The notes under the pieces: model-generated | What the model was told of the DNA's origin: nothing | Seen by the model: only the letters and a program-made list of their open reading frames with translations | Database searches by the model: none | Made by a program: the position numbers and the translations under genes | Assembly: GCA_028023455.1 (NCBI GenBank) | Contig: JAQFVV010006270.1 | Span: 4,742,834-4,806,833, forward strand | Direction: 5' to 3' | DNA from: Epiperipatus broadwayi | Taxonomy: Eukaryota > Onychophora > Udeonychophora > Euonychophora > Peripatidae | Length of the DNA: 64,000 nucleotides | In this document: piece after piece, positions 33,892 to 45,085 of the stretch | Layout of the letters: each line of letters begins with the position of its first letter | Numbering within the stretch: position 1 is the first letter of the stretch

Positions 33892-35136
33892 CAGTCCATA
33901 GGTGGCGCTCTTACTGGCAAGACATCCTCTTCACAGCTCTCACAGAATGGCTCTGAAAAGTTGATTTTGCAGCAGTGAAAGATGCCTTTTATATCTATTT
34001 GGCCCTTTAAAGGCCTTATTTTGCTGCTAATGTGCTCTTTCATTCACTAAATCTTAGTATAGTGCATTTTAACACAATTTCCTTATGTCTACCTTGTGCT
34101 TATCAGTAACCAACTACCTCATCCTCCCCCCCTCCCTGTTTTGTGGGTGTTTCATGGACCATAAAGAGTTTTATTCTCTTTTCGGCTCTTAGATATTTCT
34201 CCTACTCCAATTTCCCTGTCACTCAGAACTTGTTTATAAAGTTTTTTGTGTGTTGTTCCAGTTATTTAGGTCACTTCTAATGATTCTTTTTTTTTTTTCA
34301 GACACTCCCTTCTCTGGGGTAACTAACCAACTAAAATTTCCACTCAATTTTCTCATTACTCAACTAAAATTATTAATAACAAGTTTTCCAGTGTTTTTTT
34401 TTTGGCCTTACATCAATATATTTAAATTTTTCCATTTTAAAATTGTTTTTCTTCATATTACTTTTCATTCGTTCAAATGGTTTAAAGATAGCCATTGCCC
34501 CTAGCGGCAAAAATATGCAGAGACCTAAACTACATGAACTAAAACCTTCACAATTACCCAAATTTTATCCAAATCGAAATTTCAAACAAAACTTAACTAA
34601 AAACATCATCATCAAAGAATTTATTTCAAAGTCTCCATCTTCTTGCCCTCTGGATTTTCCTCCCTTTCAGACTGTGGTTTGCTCTACCAAAGGTAAAAAG
34701 CAAGTAAAAAAAAAACAACATGACCAATCATAACACCACTCCAAGTACAACGGCAAAAACTAATATTCCTCATCTACAACAGGCAAAACTCAGCTTGTTT
34801 CATCTAAGCATAGCTCAGAAATCTCATCATCCATCCCTGAAACCTCTAAAGACTTAACATATAGCAATTCCTCCAAAGCTAATGTCACACATGGATCCTC
34901 CTATCAATTCACCAGGGCCACTAAGCCTATCAACATTGCTCCTTATCAAAAACTCTTTTTTGCCTGGACTATACACCCTTTCCATATCCCCTTTCCAGCT
35001 CATATGTATTCCCCTCCCCTTCACTATATTGTACTTGAATTTCATTTTGCCATTTAATCATCTCTTTGTAAATCTTTTTAACTGTTGTGTATTTTGTCTT
35101 TTTGATGAATAAAAGCTTTCATCACTGAGAAAAAAA
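33892..35136 (+). mobile_element. Poly(A) retroposon, 1245 bp, with 11-bp TSD
   Basis: Bounded by AGTTACTAAGT (33881-33891 and 35137-35147), ends GATGAATAAAAGC...CACTGAG plus a short A tail with an AATAAA signal at about 35108. The interior is C/T-rich, unlike its surroundings, and carries an open frame at 34443-34733 (Lys/Pro/Ser rich: HELKPSQLPKFYPN, KGKKQVKKKQHDQ) continued in another frame by SSSIPETSKDL and QFTRATKPINIAPYQ. It could be a LINE ORF1-type region with its ORF2 deleted, or a processed mRNA copy. I do not recognise the protein. Confidence 0.65.
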
Positions 35137-35159
35137 AGTTACTAAGTTAAAATGTCTTT

Positions 35160-36460
35160 TTAAAGGAATATTTAAAAAAATACAAATCACTGTATATATG
35201 TTTACCTGTGCTTCTCTGGATATAGACACAGCAGCATACATATAACTACTTCTTCATCAACTGATGGTTTGTTTCTCTTGGTGGGGACCAGTTCAGGAAA
35301 GTCATAATCAGGAAGTTATAATCAGTTAAACCTTAGCATTGAATCAGTTCCCTTGTCTGGGATTTGAAAAATTTCAGGCAAGTAAGCTGTCTTGAATTGG
35401 GCTTCAGGTAAAGTTACTGTCTTGGTTTGATAAATTTCAGGCAAGCAACTGTCCTCTCCACATTTAAGGCTATAAATTTCAACACAAAGAAGTGGGTCAT
35501 TTTTCTCCATGTGAATTCAAACTCCTGCAAAGGAAAATAGTAGTAGCTCCTGGGTGTACTGTCCTGCCTTCAGCTACATCTGTTCATGATAGATATTATA
35601 TGCTACAGCCAACAACAAACTGCAACTATCTATTTTGGTCAGATAATTGCTGCCACTTATTCAAAAAATTTTACTAGTCAAACTGTTCTGGCCAGCTCTT
35701 ACAAAAACTACAATCCAGACTAAACTGATATTTTTTATCAGACCTTTTATAATCTTGATGAGGTAATAAAAACACATTGCAGACTGTTTTCAATCTGTCT
35801 AATCCTTTTTAAAAAATTTTCAAAGATCTGATGTACATGTTTTTACTTAGAGATTTACTAGTTAATTAAAAGATTTTTCAAACAGAAGAGATAATAGAAA
35901 TATTTAAAATTATCAGTTCTACTTTAAACATAAAACATACTTGTTTTTTTTAATTTTAAAATCAGAATAAAAATATTAATTTTTATTATATCTTTTTAAA
36001 ATATTTATTTTATAATAAAATTGTTTTAATTCAGAATTATTTAACCCTTTATAGGATTATTATTCTCAGTGAATGCAGAAAATATCTACTAAATTTTTTT
36101 GTCTGTGTTTAGTTCTACTTTTCCTTTCAACTTTATATATATTTATGCACACCCACTATATTATTATGTGCCATATAACAGTCCTGTTATAATATATATA
36201 TATTGAAACCAAAAAATGCAGAAAATGCAGTTGTTTGAGAATGCCAGGTTGTGATTCCGATTGAGACAAAGAAGAAAGAAGGTGTTTGTTATATCTCGCT
36301 TAACTTGCAATTATTAGGCATACAAGTTTTATCTATTTTCACATAAGCTATAATTATTCTAGACAGATTCTAATAATCATTCACATGTAATAAACTAATA
36401 AATTAATTTCTCAGGATTTTATTATAATAATAATCACTTTGTGTGTATATTTGTAATGAG
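35160..36460. other. Unassigned stretch
   Basis: No recognised gene. A short internal direct repeat lies at about 35360-35455 (AAATTTCAGGCAAG-x-AACTGTC blocks). The rest is AT-rich. Confidence 0.35.
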
Positions 36461-36570
36461 TAAAGATATATGTGATATATTACACATGCTGTAATGAGTA
36501 AGATATATGCGATATATTGCACAAATAAAATGATAGAGTGTAAACAATTAAATGAATGAAATACAATAAT

Positions 36571-36978
36571 TTCAGCTTATGCTATCGCACTCCCTCCAAC
36601 TTTAATAGACTTCTCAACAATACTAAAGATCAGCTTCCTCCAGTACACACACAGCAAGAAGTATATAATATATCATGTCCATACAACAATTATCTCTCAT
36701 CATATTATGGGAAAATGAAGGCAACATTACACACAAAGCTCTCACAGTGCACGGATGCTTATAATAAAGCACAAACAGACCCCCCACACACCCCTGTCTT
36801 CATGCAGCACAATACTTCCATGGGCCACCCCTGCATTCTGGACAACTTTTGAGTCATGTGCAGGTAGTGCCATGACTTAAAGAGAAAGATTAAAGAGGCC
36901 TATTTTATAAACTTGGACTGTAATTCGATGAACAAGGCAGATACATGTTACACAATTTCCAGAAAATGTCAAACATAA
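36571..36978 (+). pseudogene. PLE C-terminal GIY-YIG remnant
   Basis: The open part (frame of 36556-36852) reads YRTPSNFNRLLNNTKDQL, YNISCPYNN, SSYYGKMKATLHTKLSQCTD and PVFMQHNTSMGH, aligning with the element at 8.4-9.1 kb (TPPNSNRLLNNSKD, YYGETKATINTRLGQH, VFLEHAKQSGH). The conserved Arg after TK is lost (KLSQ versus RLGQ), so the nuclease is damaged. After a shift, KRKIKEAYFINLDCNSMNKAD to ISRKCQT ends at the TAA 36976-36978. Confidence 0.8.
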
Positions 36979-37038
36979 TTTGCATACACTTTGCATTTCT
37001 CATAGCAACAGTTTTATTCTGCAATTCACTACACACAT

Positions 37039-37077
37039 GGTTTGATAATGAAGGTATTCCTTCGAAAGTACTAAGCC
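37039..37077 (+). ncRNA. PLE hammerhead-like hairpin
   Basis: GGTTT, TTGATAATG, stem GAAGG/CCTTC, GAAAGTACT (2-bp helix III AG/CT), AAGCC closing helix I. Sixty bases after the PLE stop codon. C3 and G8 are non-consensus. Confidence 0.5.
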
Positions 37078-37189
37078 AAATATAGTCAATTATTTATTTA
37101 TCATTGTATTTCATTCATTTAATTGTTTACTTTATGCTCTATCATTTTATTTGTGTGTAATATATCACATATATCTAGATAACAATGGA

Positions 37190-38150
37190 AAATTAATACT
37201 AACAGTATGAGTGGTATATAAAATATTTCTTACAGACTTACTCATCTACATAAGGATAATTAACTCCACTTAACTATGAGATCAAAATATTAAGAACCAC
37301 ATAAGCATTCTTAATATTTTCAATAGCCATTTAATATAAGTTCAATAACTACTTACATTTGTACAACCCAATCCTAAAATAAATTACATTTAACCCCTTT
37401 TAATCTCCGCAATCATAAGAATATTAAATAAAATACTATCTTTACATGAATACAATAATATCTGAGAAAAACTTATTATAATATTAATTAACTAAAAAAA
37501 TAGGAAGTGTATTAAATAATCCATACAGTTTGCTGCACACTTCGTTTCCCTTTTGGTAATATCATTATATCATCCAAATCTGAAAATAATATAAAACGTA
37601 TTAAATTCCATTTAGTTTGCTTATTAATCCAAGATAATCCATTTTGAGGATTGCTTATAATATAGTTGTTTATTATATTGAATATTTGTTTGGAGAATCT
37701 ACAATTCAGGAATAGCATTTAAATATATACTTCTTTAGAATCAATTATCCTTTGAATATTATTCACATATAAACAGATTTTATTTTATTCAAAATTTAAC
37801 ATTCAACACTTCATTAATTCGAAATATAAAATTAATCCATTCATTTTCGATCTTTAATCCATGAGGTCAATACTTTTGATAGTATCACTGATAAAGCAAA
37901 GTTTATTATCCATAAACGAACTTTATTCCTTTTAAATCAAAATTTGTTTCTTTAGCAACAAATTTAAGTATATTTGAGTTAAAATATCATTATAACAAAG
38001 TATGTTTCCTTTATAATTGAAGATAAGATCAAATTCACACAGTTGAGCTTTAGAAATACCTTTTACTGTAATGAAGAAAGATAATTATTTTTATAATAGT
38101 TTATGGAATATACGTCAGCAACTTGTTTGAAATTAAGAAATACATTTTTT
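37190..38150. other. Unassigned stretch with weak minus-strand coding
   Basis: The minus frame 37718-37512 (LNCRFSKQIFNIINNYIISN ... WINKQTKWNLIRFILFSDL) has a composition less random than most and could be the end of a LINE polyprotein (HLFxEC-like start), but no second motif supports it. Confidence 0.3.
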
Positions 38151-38154
38151 ACAA

Positions 38155-38252
38155 AATTTTCAGCATATATGTGCTTGAGGGTATCAGTATTATTAGATAG
38201 AGTGGAGAGTGATGGGTCATCTGAAAGTCTGTGCTCATATACCCTATATTAA
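38155..38252 (-). mobile_element. Family C terminal fragment
   Basis: Plus-strand ATATATGTGCTTGAGGGTAT ... GATGGGTCATCTGAAAGTCT, ending CATATACCCTATATT: the outer 95 bp of family C without the ribozyme. Confidence 0.75.
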
Positions 38253-38924
38253 AATATATTAGCTAATTATTATTATTTTCCAATTGAAGAAAAGTCAGCG
38301 ATTTGTTAAATATTGAGACAGTGAAACCACAAGTCAATTTGTCTATTTTCTGCTAACAGTTGATTATAATAAATGAGACTTTTTGAAATAAAGAATTTAT
38401 GAATTAATTAATCGATGATGATTTATAGCTATTTTGATGTGATTATCTGCCTTCTGGAATGAGAAGGAGAAGTCAGATGACCAGCAAAGGCATTTGCCCT
38501 GTGGTAGGTTTGGCCTGCCAATAGGTAGATGAAAAACAAAATGACTGTTTAAAGTTTGGATCAGTTTATGTCCTATATGCATTTAAAACTTGGAAAGAAC
38601 TGCTTGGGTTTTCTCAGCTTTACCTTTTATATCTGTTATCACATGACATAGATGACATAATATTCTCCATCATGCATTTGGAGCTTCTTCCGTTGTCAGT
38701 AAAATATTGGAAGGGGTTGTCATGGCTTCTTCCATTCAAAATATTAGAAATAAGATTATTAAAACAAGGTGGCAAAACTTTCATTTCTGGGTTTTAAGAA
38801 AAAATAATTTTACAAAGATTTATTCAAATAAATAAACTACAAACCTTAAAGTTCTCAGATATTTATTCTAAACCATTAAGCATCACATGATCACTATCTT
38901 ATACTAGCACATTGTACAGGCTTA

Positions 38925-39265
38925 CACCTGCATTTATATATGTAATATGTGGAATTCGAACATAGACTTACACACGACCCACAACTCTCAGTGTCATCTT
39001 ATATTGCTGACCCACCTGATCACACACATGTTGAAAAGATAAATGATCACCAATATACATATTTCATGCTAAACCAGTACTCATCTAATGGTCCAGATTA
39101 CCATCTCCACACACATATATACAATCAATACTCAGCTTTATATTAAGATAGTCAATCTTCATACTTTAATGGACAAGCTTAAAACTATTCCAACCCACAA
39201 CTCTTCAGCCTTCCATGTGGGTCAGCAATTGCACTGAGAGTTGTGGGTCATGTGAAAATCTGAGT
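38925..39265. mobile_element. Family C foldback, diverged
   Basis: Starts with ACAGGCTTACACCTGCATTT, then the GACTTACACACGACCCACAA end. It contains a decayed minus-strand hammerhead (core TAGATGA at 39081-39087, GAAA complement at 39062-39065) and closes with the inverse AGAGTTGTGGGTCATGTGAA end at 39237-39256. Confidence 0.7.
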
Positions 39266-39299
39266 TTGAATCCCAAATATAATGTACTTAATAGATTCG

Positions 39300-40120
39300 C
39301 ACAGAGATTGATCACTAATATATGAAATATGTGTGAATGCAAAGATAAACAGATAAATCTTACTACAAGAAATAGTAAGAACAGTTTATAATCCTAAAAA
39401 TATTCCAAAGAATTTAAAGTAAACATTAAAACTCATTCAAAAAAAAAATAACAGACATTGAAGATGATCCAGACATCCAGCTATTTCTTAAAAATAGTTC
39501 CCATCGCATTATAGAGCCATCTATAGGTAGCTAAAGAAATCAATGAACATAAAATGATAAGATGTTTCTCCAATTGGACTACTGCACAAATAGCCAATGC
39601 AAACAAACAGCAAGTAACTAGTAATTTTTTAATTAAGATATAGGACAGGATTATGCATAAAAAAAAAACAGAATATGAAAATATTTTCAAAACGACCTAT
39701 TTAGAAGAACTTAACATTTGGAATTTTGTAAAATACAAAATGAAATTTAATGTAAAATGACAAGGAAAGCTATTGAAGAGAATAAAAGTATCAAAAACAT
39801 AATATAATTTCACTGTATTTGAAGAGAAGTTGTTTTAGCAATCATAAACGAAAGTTGACACTATATCCAAAAAATGTGACACTCTACTGTGAACTATATA
39901 TTAACAAAGATCAAGAAAGCAAATACTCATTGCAATTATGATAATTTTGGAAATTTCATGTACTTTAAACAAAAACATTGTGAAGAATGTAAAAGTTCCA
40001 GGAACTGAGGAAATTATTTTAAATGAAGCAGATGAAGAAATATATCAAATGTGTTGTGAAGATGTACAGAATATTGGGAAAATGTAGTAGTGGTATTTTT
40101 ACAAAAGGTACAAAATTACA
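39300..40120. other. Unassigned AT-rich stretch
   Basis: No recognised gene; a 69-codon hydrophobic minus frame (39690-39481) is probably chance. Confidence 0.35.
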
Positions 40121-40129
40121 AAGAACTTA

Positions 40130-40345
40130 AACTCAGACATTCAAGTTCCCTACAGCTATCCAATCCATCTTTATATAATGGATGCACATGACCACATACA
40201 TGTGAAAAAGATAATTGATCTCCAATATCCATATTTCCTGCTGAACCAGCACTCATCAGTTGGTCCAGATCACCATTTTCAACACATATATACAATCAAT
40301 ACTTTTATTTGTATTAAACTAACAGTTTCAACTATCCTGCAGTCA
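40130..40345 (-). mobile_element. Family C/D ribozyme element fragment
   Basis: Contains the CATACATGTGAAAAAGATAA module, the hammerhead (40216-40272) and ATACAATCAATACTT. The outer family C end is replaced by TTCCCTACAGCTATCCAATC, also seen near 21878 (CCCTTCAGCTATCCACTC), suggesting a sister subfamily. Confidence 0.65.
40216..40272 (-). ncRNA. Type I hammerhead ribozyme, family C subfamily
   Basis: Minus strand: TGATC-TGG-ACCAA, CTGATGA (complement of 40253-40259), helix II TGCTG/CAGCA closed by GTT, GAAA, short helix III, TTGGA-GATCA. Distal helix I TGATC/GATCA is perfect and differs in sequence from the ATAATC/GATTAT of other copies, i.e. it covaries. Confidence 0.78.
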
Positions 40346-40894
40346 TCATCAGAGCTACAATATTCAAATATATAATTATACAATTATTACACTTCTCTAC
40401 ATATTGATATACATAATTAAATACACAATATAAACAAAAATAATTATACATTTTAATATGACCTTTATAAATAATCATTTCCCATTTTATTATTTTACCT
40501 TTTAAATAATTTTATCAATATTTTATATTAATTTATTTTATATCACTTTATTTTATTTTTTAAAATATTATCTAATATAATAATTATAACTAACATTTAT
40601 TTTACTATTTAATGCATATTATTATCATTTTTCTTATAAAATCCACTTCTAATCATGTCTTATTTTTATTAAATATTTCCACCAATTAACTTTACTCACA
40701 TTACAAATTATTTTTTATTTTTATTACAAAAAATTACTTACTTCTTGTTAATTCTATTTCCAAACTCCAACTGACAAAAAAAAATTCAAAATTTGTATTT
40801 GTTTAACACTCTCTCTCTATTGTCATTGTTTAAAAAGGTGTTAATCGTATGATATGTTATAATAGAAATCAATAAATAGGAAAAGAAGAAGTAG

Positions 40895-41070
40895 AAAACT
40901 ATATACAATCAACACTCAGTTTATATTAAGATAGCAAATCTTCAAACTTTAATGGACAAGCTTCAATCTTTCCCGCTCTCCAACTCTTCAGCCATCCATA
41001 TCATTGAAAATCTGAAGATGAATACTCAAAGCCCTTGTTGATGCCAATATTATTGTCATACCCATGTTGC
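40895..41070 (-). mobile_element. Family C fragment (5' module)
   Basis: AAGATAGCAAATCTTCAAAC, GGACAAGCTTCAATC and CAACTCTTCAGCCATCC-type modules, ending near CATACCCATGTTGCC. No ribozyme. Confidence 0.65.
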
Positions 41071-41467
41071 CCTTAATATTTAAGAAAAATATTAGAAATA
41101 ATAGATTTATTAGTATTGTATAATTTCTTAAAATACTAAGATCTGTACAACTCATTTACAAAGAACATTAGACTTCCAAACAACTAAAAAAAAACTAAAC
41201 AATCAGACAAACTGGATTTAAAAATGATTAACACAATAGTTTACATCCAAGAATTAAAAAATTATAAAAAAGACCAAAGAATACAGGCATTTAATTCAGT
41301 TTTGGCTTATCAAGATATAGATCTAATGTATTATCAAACTCTGAAGAAAAATTTATCAAAATGCTACAGCAATGTTTAGTGACACTAAGAAATACAGATT
41401 ACTGAAGTCACTTAAAATTTGCAGATATTGTGGTTATTTTAAAACAATGCCTCAGGAAATGTTACAA

Positions 41468-41790
41468 CATGGGTGTGACAAGAATCTCAGCCTCAGGGTG
41501 GCCTTTGAGCATTCCATCTTCAGATTTTCAATTGGATGGATGGTTGAAGAGTTGGAGTGTGGAGTAGATTGAAGCCTGTCCATTAAAGTATGAGGATTGT
41601 CTATCTTAATATATATTTGAGCACTTATAGTGTATATGTGTGGAGATGATAATCTGGACCAACTGATGATTGCTGGTTTAGCATGAAATATGTATATTGG
41701 TGATTATTTATCTTTTCAACATATATGTGTTTAAGTGTATCAGTGTTATTAGATAGAGTGGAGAGTGGCGGGTCATCATATACCCTATAT
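41468..41790 (+). mobile_element. Family C ribozyme element, full-length single unit
   Basis: The only uninverted near-complete family C copy: CAACATGGGTGTGACAAGAA at the 5' end, GGTTGAAGAGTTGGAGTGTG, the GTCCATTAAAGTATG module, hammerhead, ATCAGTGTTATTAGATAGAG, and CATATACCCTATAT at the 3' end. About 320 bp, no credible open frame. Reference copy for the family. Confidence 0.78.
41649..41707 (+). ncRNA. Type I hammerhead ribozyme, family C, intact core
   Basis: ATAATC (41649-41654) and ACCAA (41658-41662) pair with GATTAT (41702-41707) and TTGGT (41697-41701). CTGATGA 41663-41669, helix II TGCT/AGCA, GAAA 41685-41688, helix III ATA/TAT with TG, predicted cleavage after A41696. All conserved core positions are met. 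Confidence 0.85.
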
Positions 41791-42246
41791 ATAACAGATA
41801 TTAAATAAAAGAACAAAAGGTAGGACTAAAGATAAGTGCTAAAAAAGTCAACAGTATATTTCAATGACTTTTTAAAAATAAAAAGTTAGAAACTATAAAA
41901 TATAATGCTTACACATGGGAATGTCCTATTATTTAATATATAAATATCTTATATTGAATTACTGATAGTTTGTAGGGTATAATTGTTACTTAAATAAATG
42001 AAATGAGGAGAAAACAAAAAATTATATTCTTCCAATTCATCATGACTGACATTTTATTTTTGTTACCGCCCCCCCTCAACACACACACACTCGTCATTTG
42101 CAATGAAAGATTTCTGTTTTGGAAGCAATTTTAGATTGAAAATATTTCTGCATTACTCAGACTATCTCATGTTACTGTGATTACAGCAAAAGAACCCATC
42201 AGATGAATTTTTATCTGATTTGGCAGATCATTTTTGGTACTAGATG

Positions 42247-42540
42247 TATGTGATGTGATGCACTATGGTTTATCCTTTATTGAAATCAGGAATCTCTCAA
42301 CCACTATGCCCAGAGAAACCTGTTAGCCACATTACCTTCCCTTTCCATTCCGCACCCTATGTTTTTCCATATTTTCTCTATCCTGCTCCATCCCATTTCC
42401 ACAATACTATCTTTGTCAACTCTATGGCCTTTATAACAAAATCACCCTTATCTTTTTCTAGACCCAGCATAAAAACCAAGAACCCACTTTCTGTATAATC
42501 ACTTTGGTTGTATTTATTCTACCATAACTTCATTATTTGT
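42247..42540 (-). pseudogene. Non-LTR retrotransposon 3' end, copy 3
   Basis: Inverse of the ends at 27.6-27.86 and 49.0-49.22 kb. On the minus strand: coding remnant SGFLVFMLGL-like and KAIELTKIVLWKWDGA-like, then GTGGCTAACAGGTTTCTCTG, AGAGATTCCTGA and the CATCACATCACATAC tail. The 77-codon plus-strand frame across it is an antisense shadow. Confidence 0.75.
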
Positions 42541-42554
42541 ATCCTTTCTGCTTG

Positions 42555-43135
42555 AAGGCATATATAGAAAACTCTGCTTATAGTAGCGCCACCCAGTGTA
42601 CTTAGTAATCAATGGATGCAAGAAGGTTTGTATATAAAATCCCTATCTAGTGTCTACTCAACCAATATCCACAGACTACTTTCTAGCTTCTGACTTTCAT
42701 AACTAATGAACTTTGGATCTCAGAGCATACACATAGATCATAGGATATAATGCAACCTGCCAGAAGTCACCTTTTATCTATTTAGTTATCTATATAAAGC
42801 TGTAAGCCCAAATAGAAACAGTAAGTTTTCAGTCTAAATTTGCTTTTATAGTCGTACCCAGTTTAGTATCTATGCATTTTAGGATCTTTGGTTTTTTAAA
42901 AAATCACAGACACCATAATCCTATAGGCATATAAAGGATGGCTGCTGGAGTATTGCATTAGATCCTAATATCTTGGTGCAGTGCCTTTAGATCCAATGTT
43001 CCTCATTGATAAAATCCACAAGCTAGAAACTAGTCTGAGAATATTGGTTGAATAGGCACTAGATAGGCATTTTATCTATAAACCTTCTTGCATCTATTGA
43101 TTATTAAGACTTGCACTGGATGGCACTTTGCTATT
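42555..43135. mobile_element. Family B inverted pair (- then +)
   Basis: A long minus-strand unit (42555 to about 42935, up to CACCATAATCCTATAGGCA) joined to a plus-strand ribozyme half (about 42937-43135). Both hammerheads are decayed (plus core TTGATAA near 43005, GAAACTAGTC kept). Same architecture as 10388-11280. Confidence 0.7.
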
Positions 43136-43139
43136 GTTT

Positions 43140-44440
43140 TAATAACTTGTGGAAGTTTAGGAAATGGTGATCATGTTATTGGTATATGATGTTTGATATA
43201 TGAGATTCATTTGGCTTATATATAATGGCAAAGGCTTAGTGGTTAGAGAGAGATCTCTTGTAGTTGTTCATCAGAATCTACTTTAGGTTTGCATTTCTTT
43301 TTTTCTTTTTATTGATCCTGTGCACAAGGTATTGTTTGTAACAAAATATTTTCTTTTATGAAATGTTTACTGTGACTCAGAAGTTGCTAAAGAAAGACTA
43401 AGTGTATCAAAATGATTGCTCTTCTGGTATTTTTTTTCTTTATAGTGTTCTACATCCTCAATTCTAAAACTAATTTTTGTGTTATTCTTTATTGTGTGTT
43501 TTTCATGGGAAACTGCTAAATTTAATATGTAAAACAAAACTTTCACAGTGTTTTCTGCAATAACTTCAAATACAAATTAAAGCTTTTTGGCCAGAATCAT
43601 TGCTTATAGTCTTATAATAGTGCATGTTTCAATTCTATATGGAGCCAATTTTTCCTACTGTAGTTGCAATTCCAATCTTTTTAAACTTTCCTCTGAACCA
43701 TGTAATTTAAAACATAAATACATGCAACATATATATATACTAAGAAAAATTGTTTCATACTTTAACAACATAAGTGTAATAATGCTCAAGACTAAATGTG
43801 TTGAAGGAGGTTGCCTTGACAATAGTTTGAAATTGTTGATTGTTATTGATATTAGGGCTATCTAAGTGTTGATTGGTTTTTAATGACTTAACAAGATAAT
43901 ATACTCAGCATGCTTTCAACTAACTGGTAGTCATATTCATATCTAGAGTTATCCAAGAAAATTGTGAAATTTATAGAAGAATCACAAAAGTGATGATTTA
44001 CATAAAATTTGATTACAAAATGTATATGAATTGATTTAAATGGTGCCACTTTTTTGATAGGGGTGCACAGGATTTTTTCTCATTGATTGTGTGTATGTTG
44101 TTGGCAATGTATCAGGCCTCTTTAACTTTGCATTTAGCATTGTTTCTTTCAAAATAGACAATACTTGCAGATGTGGGTTCAAAGTTATGACTATGTTTAG
44201 ACTCATGTTTGAGGAAAATAGATTTGATATCATATTAGTCTTTCTCGATTGTATTGGTATCTGTGCTGTGCAATTCTTGTAGAGAGATTAACATGAGATT
44301 CTCCATAATAAAGTATTAAACAGGCTTTCCTTAGTGTACATGTTGTATGTATTTATTTTTTAAACTACTATAGTTGCAAGTATATATCTAATATAATCTT
44401 CAATTTATTCTCTTTCCTTCTTAGTTTTGCATTTTATATA
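43140..44440. other. Unassigned stretch
   Basis: Short family B tail resemblance (GGTGATCATGTTATTGG, about 43166). Otherwise no gene: frames of 92 codons (43587-43865) and 63-65 codons lack recognisable motifs. Confidence 0.35.
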
Positions 44441-44444
44441 ACAT

Positions 44445-44652
44445 ATAATACCAACATTCCACTCTTCTTACACTTTAAAGCAAAATTATTTACTCTACAG
44501 TTTCGACTGTTCCTAGCAGTCTTCGTCAGATCTTATCTACTTTTACTCACAATGGTGGAGGATCTGACGAAGACTCCTAGGAACAGCCGAACTATAGAAT
44601 AAATAAATATATTTTGCTTTAAAGTGTAAGAAGAGTGGAATGTTGGTATTAT
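44445..44652. repeat. Foldback with 42-bp arms and hammerhead-like cores
   Basis: Arms 44445-44486 and 44611-44652 are near-perfect inverse copies (CCAACATTCCACTCTTCTTA / complement). Inside each arm lies CTGACGA-A-GACTG...CAGTC-GAAAC, or a decayed version: minus strand about 44529-44495 and plus strand 44564-44594. Core CTGACGA satisfies CUGANGA, helix II is 5 bp. A distinct PLE-type pLTR family. Confidence 0.65.
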
Positions 44653-44969
44653 AAGTATATATCTATCAAATTTCATTGTTATATAAATTATGAATCTGAA
44701 TATTTTGCATACTTTTTTCTCCATATTAAACACTTTTTAATTCATTTTGTATACTAAATCTAAAAACTCTATCCTCAAGCTGTTATATGAAGTAGCATCT
44801 ATTTAACTTGCATCTTCCAATGTATTCATTATTCAATGTTATATCTTTATTTTAAAAATTATTTAAAATAGTAAAATTAATTCAAAATTATTAAAAATTT
44901 TATTAATATAATTTTTACCAGCTCAAATATAGATAAAATAGTGTAAAAATAGGTATAATAAATACCTCC

Positions 44970-45085
44970 ACACTTCCCCATTCTTTTCAAATTCATATAA
45001 ATAAAGATATAATAAAAGACAAATGACCCCCAAGATGCATTTCGTGCTGAACCAGCACTCATCAGTTGGCCCAGGTCACTATCTC
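44970..45085 (-). mobile_element. Family D ribozyme element, copy 1
   Basis: ACCTCCACACTTCCCCATTC...AAATTCATATAAATAAAGATA, then the hammerhead. The same 5' block recurs at about 45366-45465. Shares helix II sequence with family C but has different flanks. Confidence 0.7.
45024..45078 (-). ncRNA. Type I hammerhead ribozyme, family D, textbook fold
   Basis: Minus strand: TGACC-TGGG-CCAA, CTGATGA (complement of 45059-45065), helix II GTGCTG/CAGCAC (6 bp, canonical G-C first pair) with GTT loop, GAAA, 2-bp helix III AT/AT with GC, cleavage after the C opposite G45034, then TTGG-G-GGTCA. Distal TGACC/GGTCA 5 bp and proximal CCAA/TTGG 4 bp are perfect. Strongest ribozyme in the window. Confidence 0.9.

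Larger units (their letters stand above)
36470..37178 (+). mobile_element. Penelope-like element fragment with inverted ends
   Basis: The left flank (36494-36573, with an extra copy of the outermost ~30 bp at 36465-36493) is the inverse of the right flank (37099-37176): AAATAAAATGATAGAG, AAACAATTAAATGAATGAAA and GATATATTRCAC blocks. Between them lie a PLE C-terminal coding remnant and a hammerhead-like hairpin at 37039-37077. This inverted-pLTR layout is a known PLE configuration. Confidence 0.75.

Noticed and set aside
36121-37178. CRISPR-like array of short repeats near the PLE fragment
   Set aside because: The repeated blocks are inverted pLTR-type ends and TA-rich motifs, with no regular repeat-spacer pattern.
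42265-42498. 77-codon plus-strand open frame rich in Pro/Ser
   Set aside because: Antisense of the LINE 3' end (42247-42540).
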